NCBI GenBank assembly: GCA_946221495.1 | Contig: CAMIFA010000051.1 | Coordinates: forward strand, 1-27,704 | Source of the DNA: an uncultured cyanobacterium | Lineage (GTDB): Bacteria; Cyanobacteriota; Cyanobacteriia; Cyanobacteriales; Chroococcidiopsidaceae | DNA: 27,704 nucleotides | Direction of reading: 5' to 3' | Shown: positions 1 through 8,484 of the stretch, in pieces | Layout: each line of letters starts with the position of its first letter | How positions within the stretch are numbered: the stretch's first letter is position 1 | Made by a program: the position numbers and the translations under genes | Notes under the pieces: generated by a model | What the model saw: the letters and a program-made list of their open reading frames with translations, nothing else | Database searches by the model: none | What the model was told of the DNA's origin: nothing

Positions 1-2405
1 CCATTGATTACAAAGCCATTGCGACCATTGATGTCAACAAGGTTGAGGCTAGCACCAAAGCTACCTGCTTTACCAAACACCACATAACTTTCGCCAGGTT
101 GATTTTGACTATTGGGAGTAGCATTAGGAGCACCAATTATAAGATCATCAAAGCCATCGCCGTTGACATCGCCTGCTCCACTAACTGATCTGCCTGAGAT
201 GTCATTTGCGTCGACGCCATTAAGCACAAAGCCATTGCTACCGTTAAGGGCAGAGAGATTAAGGCTAGCATCAAAGCCCCCTGCCTTACCAAACACCACA
301 TAACTTTCGCCAGCGAATTCTTGACCGTTGGGATCAGCATTAGGAGCACCAATTATAAGATCATCAAAGCCATCGCCGTTGACATCGCCTGCCTCACTTA
401 CTGAAATGCCTAAGTAGTCACCTGCGTCGATGCCATTGATCGCAAAGCCGTTACTGCCGTTAAGGGTAGATAGATCGAGGCTGGAACTGAAGCCCGCTGC
501 CTTACCAAAAACTACATAGCTCTCGCCAGCAGAGCTAATGTAACCACCCCTAGACCCAATCAGCAAGTCATCAAAGCCGTCACCATTGACATCGCCTGCC
601 TCACTTACTGAATAGCCTGAGAAGTCACTTATATTGATGCCGTTAATTACAAAGCCATTGCTACCGTTAAGGGTAGAGAGGTTGAGGCTTACCCCAAAAC
701 CTCCCGCCTTCCCAAACACTACATAGCTCTCGCCAGCGTTATATTGACCGTTGGCATCAGCATTAGGAGCTCCAATTATAAGATCATCAAAGCCATCGCC
801 ATTGACATCGCCTGCTGAACTGACTGAGGAGCCTGAGAAGTCACGCTCGTCGATGCCATTAAGCACAAAGCCATTGCGCTCATTAAGAATCGAGAGGTTA
901 AATTCAGGCGAGTTAAACCGGAAGTAGTTGCCGTTCAAGCTTAGACCTGAACTACCCTGAATGATCGCTATCAGTTCATCTGGCTTACCCGTAGGCTGAT
1001 TAAGATAAATCGCTGTACCTGCTGGTAACCCATCAGGGGAGGAAGCTAGACGATAGTCATTTTTTTGTCCTTTGAGCTTGATAATGTCCTCGCTACTGTT
1101 GAAGTCAGTAATTAAGGCATAATCACCTTTTCCGGCACTTGTTGGCTGGCGATCGTCGTAGAAATCTTGAGTTAAATCCCCAAGGATGAATGTGTCTATT
1201 CCGATGCCACCAGTCAGGGTATCTCTCTCACCAGTTAACCCGCCGCTACCCAATAAGATGTCATTACCTACGCCCCCAGTTAAGTTGTCATTACCTGCTC
1301 CCCCAGTTAAGCTGTCATTGCCTGCGCCCCCAGTTAAGCTGTCATTGCCTGCGCCCCCGTTAAGAATGTTGTTAACATCATTACCAGTAATTTTGTTGTT
1401 GATACTGTTGCCTGTACCATTAATCGCGCCAGTTCCTGTTAGCGTTAGGTTCTCTACGTTATTACTTAGTGTATAGCTAAGGGAGGACTGAACGCTGTCA
1501 TTGCCTGAATTGGCTGCTTCAATAATAGTGTTATCAGTGCTGCCAGTAAGGGAAATGATGTATGTGTCATTACCGCTACCCCCATTTAGAGTGTCTCCAC
1601 CACCGTACAGGACATCATCTCCAGCACCGCCATAAAGAGTATCGTTCCCACTGGTGTAGTAGTCAAAGTATTGATTGATTCCGTACAGAGTGTCGTTCCC
1701 ATCGCCACCATACAGAATGTCGTCTCCCGCTCCAGGTTGATATCTAAAATCAGGATCAATATCGCCAAACAGGATGTCGTTCCCATCGCCGCCATATAGC
1801 GTATCATCTCCGTCGTCGATGGCAAAAACTGAACTTCCGCCAATCAGGATGTTGTTAGCGGCATTACCAATGATTATGTTATTGAGGTCATTGCCTGTAC
1901 CATTAATCGCGCCAGTCCCCGTTAGCGTCAGGTTCTCCAGGTTACTACCTAGCGTGTAAGTTACAGAGGAGCGGACAGTATCTGTACCTGAAGACGCGGA
2001 CTCGGTAATCGTGTCACCTAGGTTATCAACAATGTAGATATCGTTACCTGCTCCGCCAATCAGGGTGTCGATGCCTAACCCTCCATTTAGAGTGTCATTG
2101 CCAGCATCATCACTCCCGCCATATAGAATATCACTACCTGCACCACCATCTAAGCTGTCATTACCTCTACCACCACCTAAAGTATCGTTACCACCTTCGC
2201 CAAACAGATTATCGTTACCGTCCTCGCCTTTAAGGTCATCGTTACCCAAACCACCGCGTAGCGTATCTAGACCTAATCCCCCAGAAAGCGTATCGTTACC
2301 ACCTAAACCATTTAAAATATCGTTACCACCTAAACCAAATAAGGAATCAGCACTTGGAGTTCCTGTGAGAGTGTCGTTTCCTGGCGTACCATTTTTAATC
2401 GCCAT
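1..2405 (-). CDS. RTX calcium-binding protein with FG-GAP repeats (partial, C-terminus beyond window)
   Basis: Likely a type I-secreted, calcium-binding surface or extracellular protein. The frame opens at ATG 2405, with an AAGGAAG ribosome-binding site just upstream, and stays open to base 1 (about 801 residues); the C-terminus is missing. Residues ~5-400 are RTX nonapeptide repeats (GGxGNDxL), interrupted by two copies of a spacer rich in 'NLTLTGTGAINGTGN', 483 bp apart and in frame. A linker with the cyanobacterial 'LITDFN...DIIKLKG...YRLASSPDGLPAGTAIYL' pattern follows. Then come at least four FG-GAP/integrin-alpha-type units, each with the calcium loop DVNGDGFDD (at 783-809, 567-593, 360-386 and 144-170), spaced 216, 207 and 216 bp. 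FG-GAP propellers usually have about seven blades, so more lie off the edge. No N-terminal signal peptide is seen, as expected for type I secretion. The ligand is unknown. Confidence 0.9.
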   Translation of the reverse strand, partial: MAIKNGTPGNDTLTGTPSADSLFGLGGNDILNGLGGNDTLSGGLGLDTLRGGLGNDDLKGEDGNDNLFGEGGNDTLGGGRGNDSLDGGAGSDILYGGSDDAGNDTLNGGLGIDTLIGGAGNDIYIVDNLGDTITESASSGTDTVRSSVTYTLGSNLENLTLTGTGAINGTGNDLNNIIIGNAANNILIGGSSVFAIDDGDDTLYGGDGNDILFGDIDPDFRYQPGAGDDILYGGDGNDTLYGINQYFDYYTSGNDTLYGGAGDDVLYGGGDTLNGGSGNDTYIISLTGSTDNTIIEAANSGNDSVQSSLSYTLSNNVENLTLTGTGAINGTGNSINNKITGNDVNNILNGGAGNDSLTGGAGNDSLTGGAGNDNLTGGVGNDILLGSGGLTGERDTLTGGIGIDTFILGDLTQDFYDDRQPTSAGKGDYALITDFNSSEDIIKLKGQKNDYRLASSPDGLPAGTAIYLNQPTGKPDELIAIIQGSSGLSLNGNYFRFNSPEFNLSILNERNGFVLNGIDERDFSGSSVSSAGDVNGDGFDDLIIGAPNADANGQYNAGESYVVFGKAGGFGVSLNLSTLNGSNGFVINGINISDFSGYSVSEAGDVNGDGFDDLLIGSRGGYISSAGESYVVFGKAAGFSSSLDLSTLNGSNGFAINGIDAGDYLGISVSEAGDVNGDGFDDLIIGAPNADPNGQEFAGESYVVFGKAGGFDASLNLSALNGSNGFVLNGVDANDISGRSVSGAGDVNGDGFDDLIIGAPNATPNSQNQPGESYVVFGKAGSFGASLNLVDINGRNGFVIN

Positions 2406-3399
2406 AATAATACTTCCTTCTTTTGATAATTAATGTTACATTTAGCCTTCAGTTATTAATTGAGTAATTAGTTCAATTTCACACTTCAAAATTGGCATAG
2501 TCAAAGCAGATAAGCTTAATTTATTGGCACTAATTAATAGAAAAATAATTCCTAAAACTAGTGTAAAACTTGCCATAGTAAGCTGTCGTCTAGCACGGGG
2601 TTAATAGCGCTAGTAGACAATTACTTCAGCTTGTAATTGCTTTATCTGGGATTAACTATTAATTGCTCAATTAAACTGTGATGTATTTAGTGCAGGTTAG
2701 TTACTGCACTGACTATTAGCACTGCTCACACCATGTATTTATTCAGTTGAAGCAGATAGCTAGCCTCATATAAGTTAGCTTTGGGCGGTCTAAGCTTACT
2801 TCAGAGAAAAACTATAAGGATCTACTGAAATATTACCTACAATATAAAGTTATTACTTTTAGCAAGATAAATTGATGAAGTGTTAGTAAAGTCGCATATA
2901 TTTTTGATGAAGATTGTGTGAAGCGATAAAGTGACAAAATGAGCTTTTATGTTTTTTACTACATTTATCTAAATAATTCTTTAAAAAGCAAGAGGTTTTG
3001 TATTTAATTTAGGTGAAAAGCTAGCAGAACTATCAAGCTCTTCTAGTCAATAACTCTAAGCTGTGGCTCAGACGAATTAAATTCGTCTACCAAATTAACA
3101 GCAAATCAATATTTCTAGCTCCTATGCTTGTTAGGTTTTATTTAGGAAGTTTCCATCTGTATGGGCTTTTCTAAAGCTAATTAAAAAGACCTGTGTAGCA
3201 TACCATCTCTTAAAACTGTGGCTGCCTGGATATAAAGTCGTCAAGGTGCAATATTGTCAGTTGATGCCTAGTCAATTGTTTAATCCCTTTAACGAAACTA
3301 GCTGTCAACCTTGCGACTGATGTAAGCACAAGTTGAGCTGAATTAACTTAGTTAATAAAAGTTCATGTTATGACGTATTACATATATTAAGGAGTAGCA
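2406..3399. other. Intergenic region, about 1 kb, AT-rich, no gene seen
   Basis: No convincing coding frame on either strand. It separates the divergent RTX gene and short-chain dehydrogenase gene, so it should hold both promoters, but I cannot assign -35/-10 boxes with confidence. Two perfect palindromes are visible: 3070-3088 and 3342-3356 (ATTAACT-T-AGTTAAT, about 45 nt before the dehydrogenase start). Confidence 0.6.
3070..3088. repeat. Perfect 19-nt palindrome
   Basis: AGACGAATT-A-AATTCGTCT: two 9-nt arms around a single A. It resembles the small palindromic dispersed repeats common between cyanobacterial genes; copy number elsewhere in the genome cannot be seen here. It has no following T-run, so it is not an obvious terminator. 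Confidence 0.55.
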
Positions 3400-4413
3400 G
3401 TGACACAACTAAAGCCAATTAATCAGCAGGTTGTCGCCGTCGTCGGCGCTTCTAGTGGAATTGGGCGGGAGACAGCGCTTCGGTTTGCAAAGCAAGGAGC
3501 AAAAGTAGTTGTATCTGCCCGCAGTCAGCCAGGGTTAGAGTCTTTGGTAGCAGAGATTCACGCTGCTGGCGGTGAGGCAACATATATAATTGCTGATGTT
3601 AGCGATTTTGAGCAGGTAAAGGCGATCGCTGATAAAGCTGTTGAAGTGTACGGGCGACTCGATACCTGGGTACATTCCTCCGCTACAGGTATGTTTGCTC
3701 CTTTCGAGAAAATTACCCCAGAAGAATTTAAGCGCGTTATTGATGTCAGCCTCATGGGGCAAGTATACGGTGCAATGGCAGCGCTACCCCATCTCAAGAA
3801 TGAGGGACGCGGAGCGCTAATTCACATCTCCTCAATGGAAGGCAGACGTGCATTACCGTTACAAAGTCCTTACTCTACAGCAAAGCATGGTTTAGAGGGT
3901 TTTTTAGAAGCCCTGCGCGTCGAACTCAAACATGAAAGTATACCCGTCAGTGTCACAAGTATCAAGCCAGCAGTTATCAACACACCCTTCTACAACAATG
4001 GGCGCACTAAATTAGGCGTAAAAGCTACAGGCATCCCCCCTTACTACCAGCCAAGCCTTGTTGCCGATGCGATTCTCTACGTCGCGGAGCATCCAACTCG
4101 TGACTTCATTGTTGGAGATGTTGGTAGGGTATTAGATATATTGCAACGGCTCTCACCTGGGTTAGTAGATAACTTGTTAACACTTGTCGCCTTTCCCTTA
4201 CAGCGCACAACAGAGCCAAAACCCGACGATGCACCAGATAACCTTTACGATCCTGTAATAGAGCAAGATCGCATTGAGGGAGATTTTGGCAACTTGACGA
4301 TTCCCAGCATTACAGATTGGCTGGAGATGAATCCGCCAATTAAATGGGGTGCTTTAGCAGTAGCAGCATTAGGGATTGTAGCAGTTTTAGGAGGGTTGGC
4401 TCCTAAGGAATAA
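3400..4413 (+). CDS. SDR-family oxidoreductase with C-terminal membrane anchor
   Basis: Classical short-chain dehydrogenase/reductase, NAD(P)-dependent; substrate not predictable. The Rossmann motif GASSGIG lies at residues 16-22, the Asp-Val pair after beta-4 near 66-67, a Ser pair at 144-145, and the catalytic YxxxK at Tyr158/Lys162. The usual NNAG motif is replaced by HSSA (residues 92-95). The catalytic domain ends near residue 250; about 85 extra residues follow, ending in a hydrophobic helix at ~312-332 (WGALAVAALGIVAVLGG) that probably anchors the enzyme in a membrane. Start is GTG 3400, chosen because AAGGAG lies just upstream. It stands alone on this strand, with a hairpin 50 nt after its stop. 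Confidence 0.88.
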   Translation: MTQLKPINQQVVAVVGASSGIGRETALRFAKQGAKVVVSARSQPGLESLVAEIHAAGGEATYIIADVSDFEQVKAIADKAVEVYGRLDTWVHSSATGMFAPFEKITPEEFKRVIDVSLMGQVYGAMAALPHLKNEGRGALIHISSMEGRRALPLQSPYSTAKHGLEGFLEALRVELKHESIPVSVTSIKPAVINTPFYNNGRTKLGVKATGIPPYYQPSLVADAILYVAEHPTRDFIVGDVGRVLDILQRLSPGLVDNLLTLVAFPLQRTTEPKPDDAPDNLYDPVIEQDRIEGDFGNLTIPSITDWLEMNPPIKWGALAVAALGIVAVLGGLAPKE

Positions 4414-4462
4414 AGTTGAGGCGATCGCCAATAAATAAACTTAGTTCAAGCATCTTAAAACT

Positions 4463-4495
4463 AGGCAGATTGAATCTCTGCCTCTTCCCCTGACA
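4463..4495 (+). terminator. Hairpin downstream of the SDR gene
   Basis: AGGCAGA (4463-4469) pairs perfectly with TCTGCCT (4477-4483) across a 7-nt loop. The tail is pyrimidine-rich but lacks a real T-run, so this is a weak terminator candidate. Confidence 0.35.
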
Positions 4496-4653
4496 AATTA
4501 ATCCCCTCGAAAGAGACAAGCTTGATACAAATCAAGGTATGTTCATAACCAGCTTGAATAGCTGACTAGCAATGCTAATTTATCAGCTATTCACAAAATC
4601 AACCTTGAAAAACTGCAATTAAATCTTTAAAAGTAAAAGTGAGGATACATTAT

Positions 4654-4977
4654 ATGGCTGATGCCCAAAATAATCCAGTATTACCAGAAGATCCAAGTGA
4701 AGCTGAACCTGGCAGAGGTGCGCCAGGAGATGATCACATTGGAGTGCAAATGGCACAAGATCCAACGCTAGTTAATGCTCCAGATGCGATAATTCCGTCT
4801 AATGCACCTACCGAATTGAGCGAACACCAACTTGAAGCTTTTGAAGAGCAAGAAGAAGAGGAAGGAGAAGGTTTTACTACTACAGATGGCTTTGTTACAG
4901 ATGAAGCTGGGTTGCTAAACAATTTTGCAATTGAGCCGCCAATGTATTACGAAGACGAAGAGCCACCGACAACATAA
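4654..4977 (+). CDS. Small acidic protein of unknown function
   Basis: 107 residues, very acidic, rich in Glu, Asp and Pro, with an uninterrupted Glu-rich stretch (EEQEEEEGEGE-like) near residues 64-73 and no predicted membrane segment or signal peptide; probably largely disordered and cytoplasmic. I do not recognise the family. The start is ATG 4654 rather than the GTG at 4639, because GAGGA (4641-4645) sits at ribosome-binding distance before the ATG and overlaps the GTG. The N-terminal half (residues ~8-55) is richer in ordinary residues, including PGRGAPGDDH. It is monocistronic, with a hairpin just after its stop. Confidence 0.75.
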   Translation: MADAQNNPVLPEDPSEAEPGRGAPGDDHIGVQMAQDPTLVNAPDAIIPSNAPTELSEHQLEAFEEQEEEEGEGFTTTDGFVTDEAGLLNNFAIEPPMYYEDEEPPTT

Positions 4978-4996
4978 GGCATAAGAAGAGAGTGAG

Positions 4997-5045
4997 GGAA
5001 GTTAAGCCATCCTAGATTATGGGAGATAACTTCCTATTCTTTTCC
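4997..5045 (+). terminator. Terminator-like hairpin between convergent genes
   Basis: GGAAGTTA (4997-5004) pairs with TAACTTCC (5027-5034), followed by a T-rich tail (TATTCTTTTCC). It lies between the convergent small acidic protein gene and ABC permease gene and could serve the plus-strand transcript. Confidence 0.5.
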
Positions 5046-5074
5046 TAATTCTTAGTTTCTAATCTGTCTCTGGA

Positions 5075-6313
5075 TCAAGCCTTAAATACAATCGCTGGAT
5101 CGAGCTTAGTTACTTTTTGAATAGCAAAAATAGCAGAACCGACGCACATTAAAACTGTAAGTCCGAAAACTGCGATCGCCGTTACGGGCGTAATTAAAAT
5201 CATAATTCCCTGAGTTGCAAACGCCCAAGCTCCCACACCAAAACATAAAAGCATACCAGGCAAATAACCCAAAATCGCCATCCACAGCGCCTGCTCGACA
5301 ATTACACCATAAATAACCCAATCAGATGCACCCATTGCTTTAAGCGTCCCAAACTCCTGCAAATGATCGGACACAGAGGAGTAAAGAATTTGAGCAACAA
5401 TAATTACGCCCACAATTACACCGACTGCGGCTCCTAAACCTAGAAGAAAGCCGATTCCTGTGCGGCTTTGCCAGAAATTTTGAGTTTTTCTAGCAAGTTC
5501 TTGACGAGTATAAGCGCGGGTATTTGGTAAAGCAATTTCTAGCTTCTGCTTAAGTGCTTGTAAATCCTCACCAGGTTTGGCGGCAATTAATACGTAAGTT
5601 ATTAAATCTGATGCAACTAACTTTTTTGGTGTAGCCGTAGTCGTCTGATCTGGTTCTACTATATTGGTACAATTTATTTCCTCTGAACCTGCTTGCGTTT
5701 TGCAGGACAAACTAGTGGTTTGACCAGAAGTTGCATAAGCGTTAGCATTCTCTAGAGAAGTGAACATAAAAGGATTTGAGGCGATTGAGCGGTTTCCTTG
5801 GGTTAAACCCGCCACCTTTACTGGTAACGAGCTAACTTCAGCTGTTTCCCCTATACGGTTTATATTTAGGGAACTGAAGTTAGTTGTATCTACCATGACT
5901 GTATAAGGCTGCTCTAGCGCCCTTAAGCTTCCTTGAATAATATTTCTAGGTGCAAATAATTGTCCTTTAGGGTCAAATCCAATAATTCTTACGGGAGTAA
6001 TTTCATCGATTGAATGTTGCCATATACCTCCTCGGACAATTAACGCTTCTGCTCGCGCGACACCTGGCACTTGTTGAGCTACAATTAATTTTGTCACAGG
6101 AATTGGTAGTGTCAAATCGACGTGAACTAAGCTCTCTGAAGCTACCCAAATATCCGCATCAGAATTATTAATTAACTGAGTAGTAGAGCGAGTAAAGCCA
6201 CTGAAAATTCCAGTTTGGATTGTCACCAAACTAACAGCAAACATTATCCCCGCCTGAGCTACAAGAAAGCGAGGAACGTCTTCAAGCAAATTTTTCCGAG
6301 CAAGTGAAACCAT
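5075..6313 (-). CDS. ABC transporter permease, FtsX/MacB/DevC type
   Basis: 412 residues with the topology of MacB/DevC-type permeases. One hydrophobic segment lies near the N-terminus (~17-38), followed by a large periplasmic domain (~40-285) and three C-terminal membrane segments (~287-311, 338-365 and 372-398) forming the FtsX domain. The periplasmic domain carries a low-complexity Thr/Ser-rich insert around residues 200-235 with two Cys (in CKT and NCTN). Such proteins work with a separate ATPase and often a membrane-fusion protein to export lipids, peptides or glycolipids. No ATPase is adjacent; the nearest one is at 22137-22868 on the same strand. Substrate unknown. Confidence 0.85.
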   Translation of the reverse strand: MVSLARKNLLEDVPRFLVAQAGIMFAVSLVTIQTGIFSGFTRSTTQLINNSDADIWVASESLVHVDLTLPIPVTKLIVAQQVPGVARAEALIVRGGIWQHSIDEITPVRIIGFDPKGQLFAPRNIIQGSLRALEQPYTVMVDTTNFSSLNINRIGETAEVSSLPVKVAGLTQGNRSIASNPFMFTSLENANAYATSGQTTSLSCKTQAGSEEINCTNIVEPDQTTTATPKKLVASDLITYVLIAAKPGEDLQALKQKLEIALPNTRAYTRQELARKTQNFWQSRTGIGFLLGLGAAVGVIVGVIIVAQILYSSVSDHLQEFGTLKAMGASDWVIYGVIVEQALWMAILGYLPGMLLCFGVGAWAFATQGIMILITPVTAIAVFGLTVLMCVGSAIFAIQKVTKLDPAIVFKA

Positions 6314-6472
6314 AGAAAAAGTTTGTATATAAGTAGATGCTCATCAACAACTAGCTTACCCAAGAAAAGTATCAGTCAAAATTTATTAAGTAGACCAAGA
6401 TTTCAAACATAAAATTTAGCTTACTTTAACTTTCAACCTTCTACCTAACTAACAACCATTATTTATACACAC

Positions 6473-7024
6473 CTACTGATCATTCAAGTTTATTCCGTGT
6501 GCCTCGTATACCTGCTGGCTAAACAACTGAAAATCTAGTTCACACTCTTTAAAAGCTTGATCAGCTTGTAAGCTTTTTGGCGATTTAAACCAATTTCTTT
6601 GATGGATCTTAGGCAACCAAGAGCGCAACTTTGTAAGCTCTGCTTCGTTTTCTTCAAGCTCTGCAAAAATTAATTTACCAAGTTCTCTTTCCTTATTCAA
6701 TTCATGATGAAGGTCTCCGCACCGCCCCAAAAACTCATGGTACTCTTCATCTGCTTGCTGCTGAAACCGTTGCACAAGTATTGCATTTTGCTCTGGAGTA
6801 TGAATCCAGATTGTTAATAAATCTGCTTCCCCTTCTTCAGCAAGGATATCAGCCTTTAATGCTTCTAGCTTAGGTTGCAACTCTTCTTCAGAAGGCAGGA
6901 TACATACTGACTGCTGAAGGTAAAGCGCTCCCCAGCTTTTAAGCTTGCGCCACACATACACCCGCTTTGTAGAAGGTTGAGCAGGTACTCGATATATCAA
7001 TAAATTCCAACACCTTGGAGTCAT
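6473..7024 (-). CDS. ChrB N-terminal-domain-like protein
   Basis: 183 residues. The first ~50 residues (WNLLIYRVPAQPSTKRVYVW, then RKLKSWGALYLQQSVCILP) match the pattern of the ChrB N-terminal domain. ChrB regulates chromate-resistance genes in several proteobacteria. The rest is charged and helical (QQADEEYHEFLGR at ~117-130, Glu/Leu-rich coiled-coil-like stretch ~135-165). The C-terminal enzyme-like half of full ChrB is absent, so this is a single-domain version. It is divergent from an MFS transporter gene with a very short gap, the usual arrangement of a local regulator and its transporter. There is no clear ribosome-binding site before ATG 7024. The effector (chromate or something else) is inferred from the family only. 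Confidence 0.7.
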   Translation of the reverse strand: MTPRCWNLLIYRVPAQPSTKRVYVWRKLKSWGALYLQQSVCILPSEEELQPKLEALKADILAEEGEADLLTIWIHTPEQNAILVQRFQQQADEEYHEFLGRCGDLHHELNKERELGKLIFAELEENEAELTKLRSWLPKIHQRNWFKSPKSLQADQAFKECELDFQLFSQQVYEAHGINLNDQ

Positions 7025-7035
7025 TTTCTAACTGT

Positions 7036-7090
7036 AACAGATGTTGCATTTAAGCTTCAAGCTTGGTAATATCCACTTGAAACATCTGTT
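7036..7090. promoter_or_regulatory. Paired operator-like repeats in divergent promoter region
   Basis: AACAGATGTTGCA begins at 7036 and AACATCTGTTGCA at 7081. Each has the half-palindrome AACA-N2-TGTT followed by GCA, and the two 10-nt cores are exact reverse complements of each other. Between them, at 7052-7064, is AAGCTT-C-AAGCTT. Together they fill the space between the ChrB-like start (7024) and the preferred MFS start (7098), as expected for a shared operator. Confidence 0.5.
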
Positions 7091-7097
7091 GCAATTT

Positions 7098-8279
7098 ATG
7101 AGATTCCAGAAGATACCTCGCAACGTCTGGATGCTAGGTTTTGTTAGCCTGCTAACAGATATCAGCACTGATATGATCTACTCGCTTCTACCCCTATTTT
7201 TAGTTTCAACACTAGGGGCTAGTGTGTGGACTGTGGGACTAATTGAAGGTGTTGCAGAAGCAACAGCTTCTATTGCGAAAATATTTTCTGGAGCTGTGAG
7301 TGATTATTTAGGACGGCGTAAGAATTTAGCAGTATTAGGATACGGTTTATCAACATTCGTCAAACCGTTATTTGCTTTAGCTGTGAGTCCAGCCTGGATA
7401 TTAATAGCTCGCTTTGGCGATCGCATTGGTAAAGGTATTCGAGCTGCTCCTCGTGATGCACTAGTCGCTGATGCCACTCTCCCCCAAATGCGAGGAGCAG
7501 CCTACGGATTACGCTCCTCTCTGGATACGATTGGTGCTTTCTTAGGACCGTTACTGGCATTTGCTCTCATGGCTATTTCTGGAAAAAACTTCCGTTTAGT
7601 TTTCGCTTTAGCATTAATCCCTGGCATCTTGGCAGTAGGTTTATTAATAGCAGGAGTCCAAGAATCAAGAACAAATACACCCACTAAGGTCAACCCACTG
7701 CGGTTAACGAGTTTACGTAGTATGGGTCAAGCTTACTGGATGCTAGTAGCAGTAGCGCTGCTATTTAATCTCGGTAATTCCAGCGAGGCTTTCTTATTAC
7801 TACAAGCGCAGCAGACAGGTATTGCAACTCCCCTGATCCCACTAACCCTTGTTGTCATGAATATTGCTTACGCTCTCAGCGCCTATCCACTGGGGCTATT
7901 ATCTGACAAGATCGGTCGGCGGGGTTTACTAATGAGTGGATTTTTACTCTATGCTCTAGTTTATTTGGGGTTTGCTTTTGTGCAAGCTTCCTGGCAAGTG
8001 TGGGGACTGTTTGCTTGCTATGGTTTGTATCTGGGGAGCAGTCAAGGAGTATTAAGAGCGTTGGTAGCGGACAAGGTTGCGCCAGAAGTTCGTGGTACTG
8101 CTTTTGGGTTTATCAACTTAGCAACAGGCATAGCACTTTTACCCGCCAGTTTGCTAGCAGGTTTTCTGTGGCAAAGGCTCGGATCTGAGGCAACTTTCTT
8201 CGCCGGAAGTATCTTTGCGGTTGCTGCAACTTTGCTGTTGGCACTCTCTTATAGAAACGAAAGAACTGCGCGGCGCTAA
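7098..8279 (+). CDS. MFS transporter, paired with ChrB-like protein
   Basis: About 393 residues from ATG 7098 (412 if the upstream ATG 7041 is used). I prefer 7098 because the protein then begins MRFQKIPRNVW just before TM1, and the extra 19 residues would lie across the repeated operator-like sequence. It has twelve predicted membrane segments. The MFS motif A-like loop after TM2 reads SDYLGRRKN, with a second copy, SDKIGRRG, after TM8. GDRIGKGIRAAPRDAL marks a subfamily of drug/metabolite exporters often found next to ChrB-type genes. It probably exports a small anion or toxic compound; the substrate is unproven. Confidence 0.82.
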   Translation: MRFQKIPRNVWMLGFVSLLTDISTDMIYSLLPLFLVSTLGASVWTVGLIEGVAEATASIAKIFSGAVSDYLGRRKNLAVLGYGLSTFVKPLFALAVSPAWILIARFGDRIGKGIRAAPRDALVADATLPQMRGAAYGLRSSLDTIGAFLGPLLAFALMAISGKNFRLVFALALIPGILAVGLLIAGVQESRTNTPTKVNPLRLTSLRSMGQAYWMLVAVALLFNLGNSSEAFLLLQAQQTGIATPLIPLTLVVMNIAYALSAYPLGLLSDKIGRRGLLMSGFLLYALVYLGFAFVQASWQVWGLFACYGLYLGSSQGVLRALVADKVAPEVRGTAFGFINLATGIALLPASLLAGFLWQRLGSEATFFAGSIFAVAATLLLALSYRNERTARR

Positions 8280-8484
8280 TATCTAAGAACTAGTAAATTG
8301 CCGCCAATTAAAAATTCTCAATCAGTTAATCTAAAGCTCGTGTCCATAAGACAACTATAGCCACAATAGTAATTTACCCCTGAGTGGACATCTTGCTCCG
8401 CCGTAATGTCTTAAACAGCTATGTTTAGATTTATTTACGTTGAATTATGCTTTGCTAAATTTACTAGTGAAGCTAGCTGAAATT

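Noticed and set aside
1186..2433. Plus-strand frames rich in Pro, Ser and Leu (1186-1476, 1774-1959, 2065-2433)
   Set aside because: They are antisense readings of the RTX repeats; the minus strand gives a coherent long calcium-binding protein.
4639..4653. GTG 4639 as start of the small acidic protein
   Set aside because: It overlaps the ribosome-binding site that serves ATG 4654.
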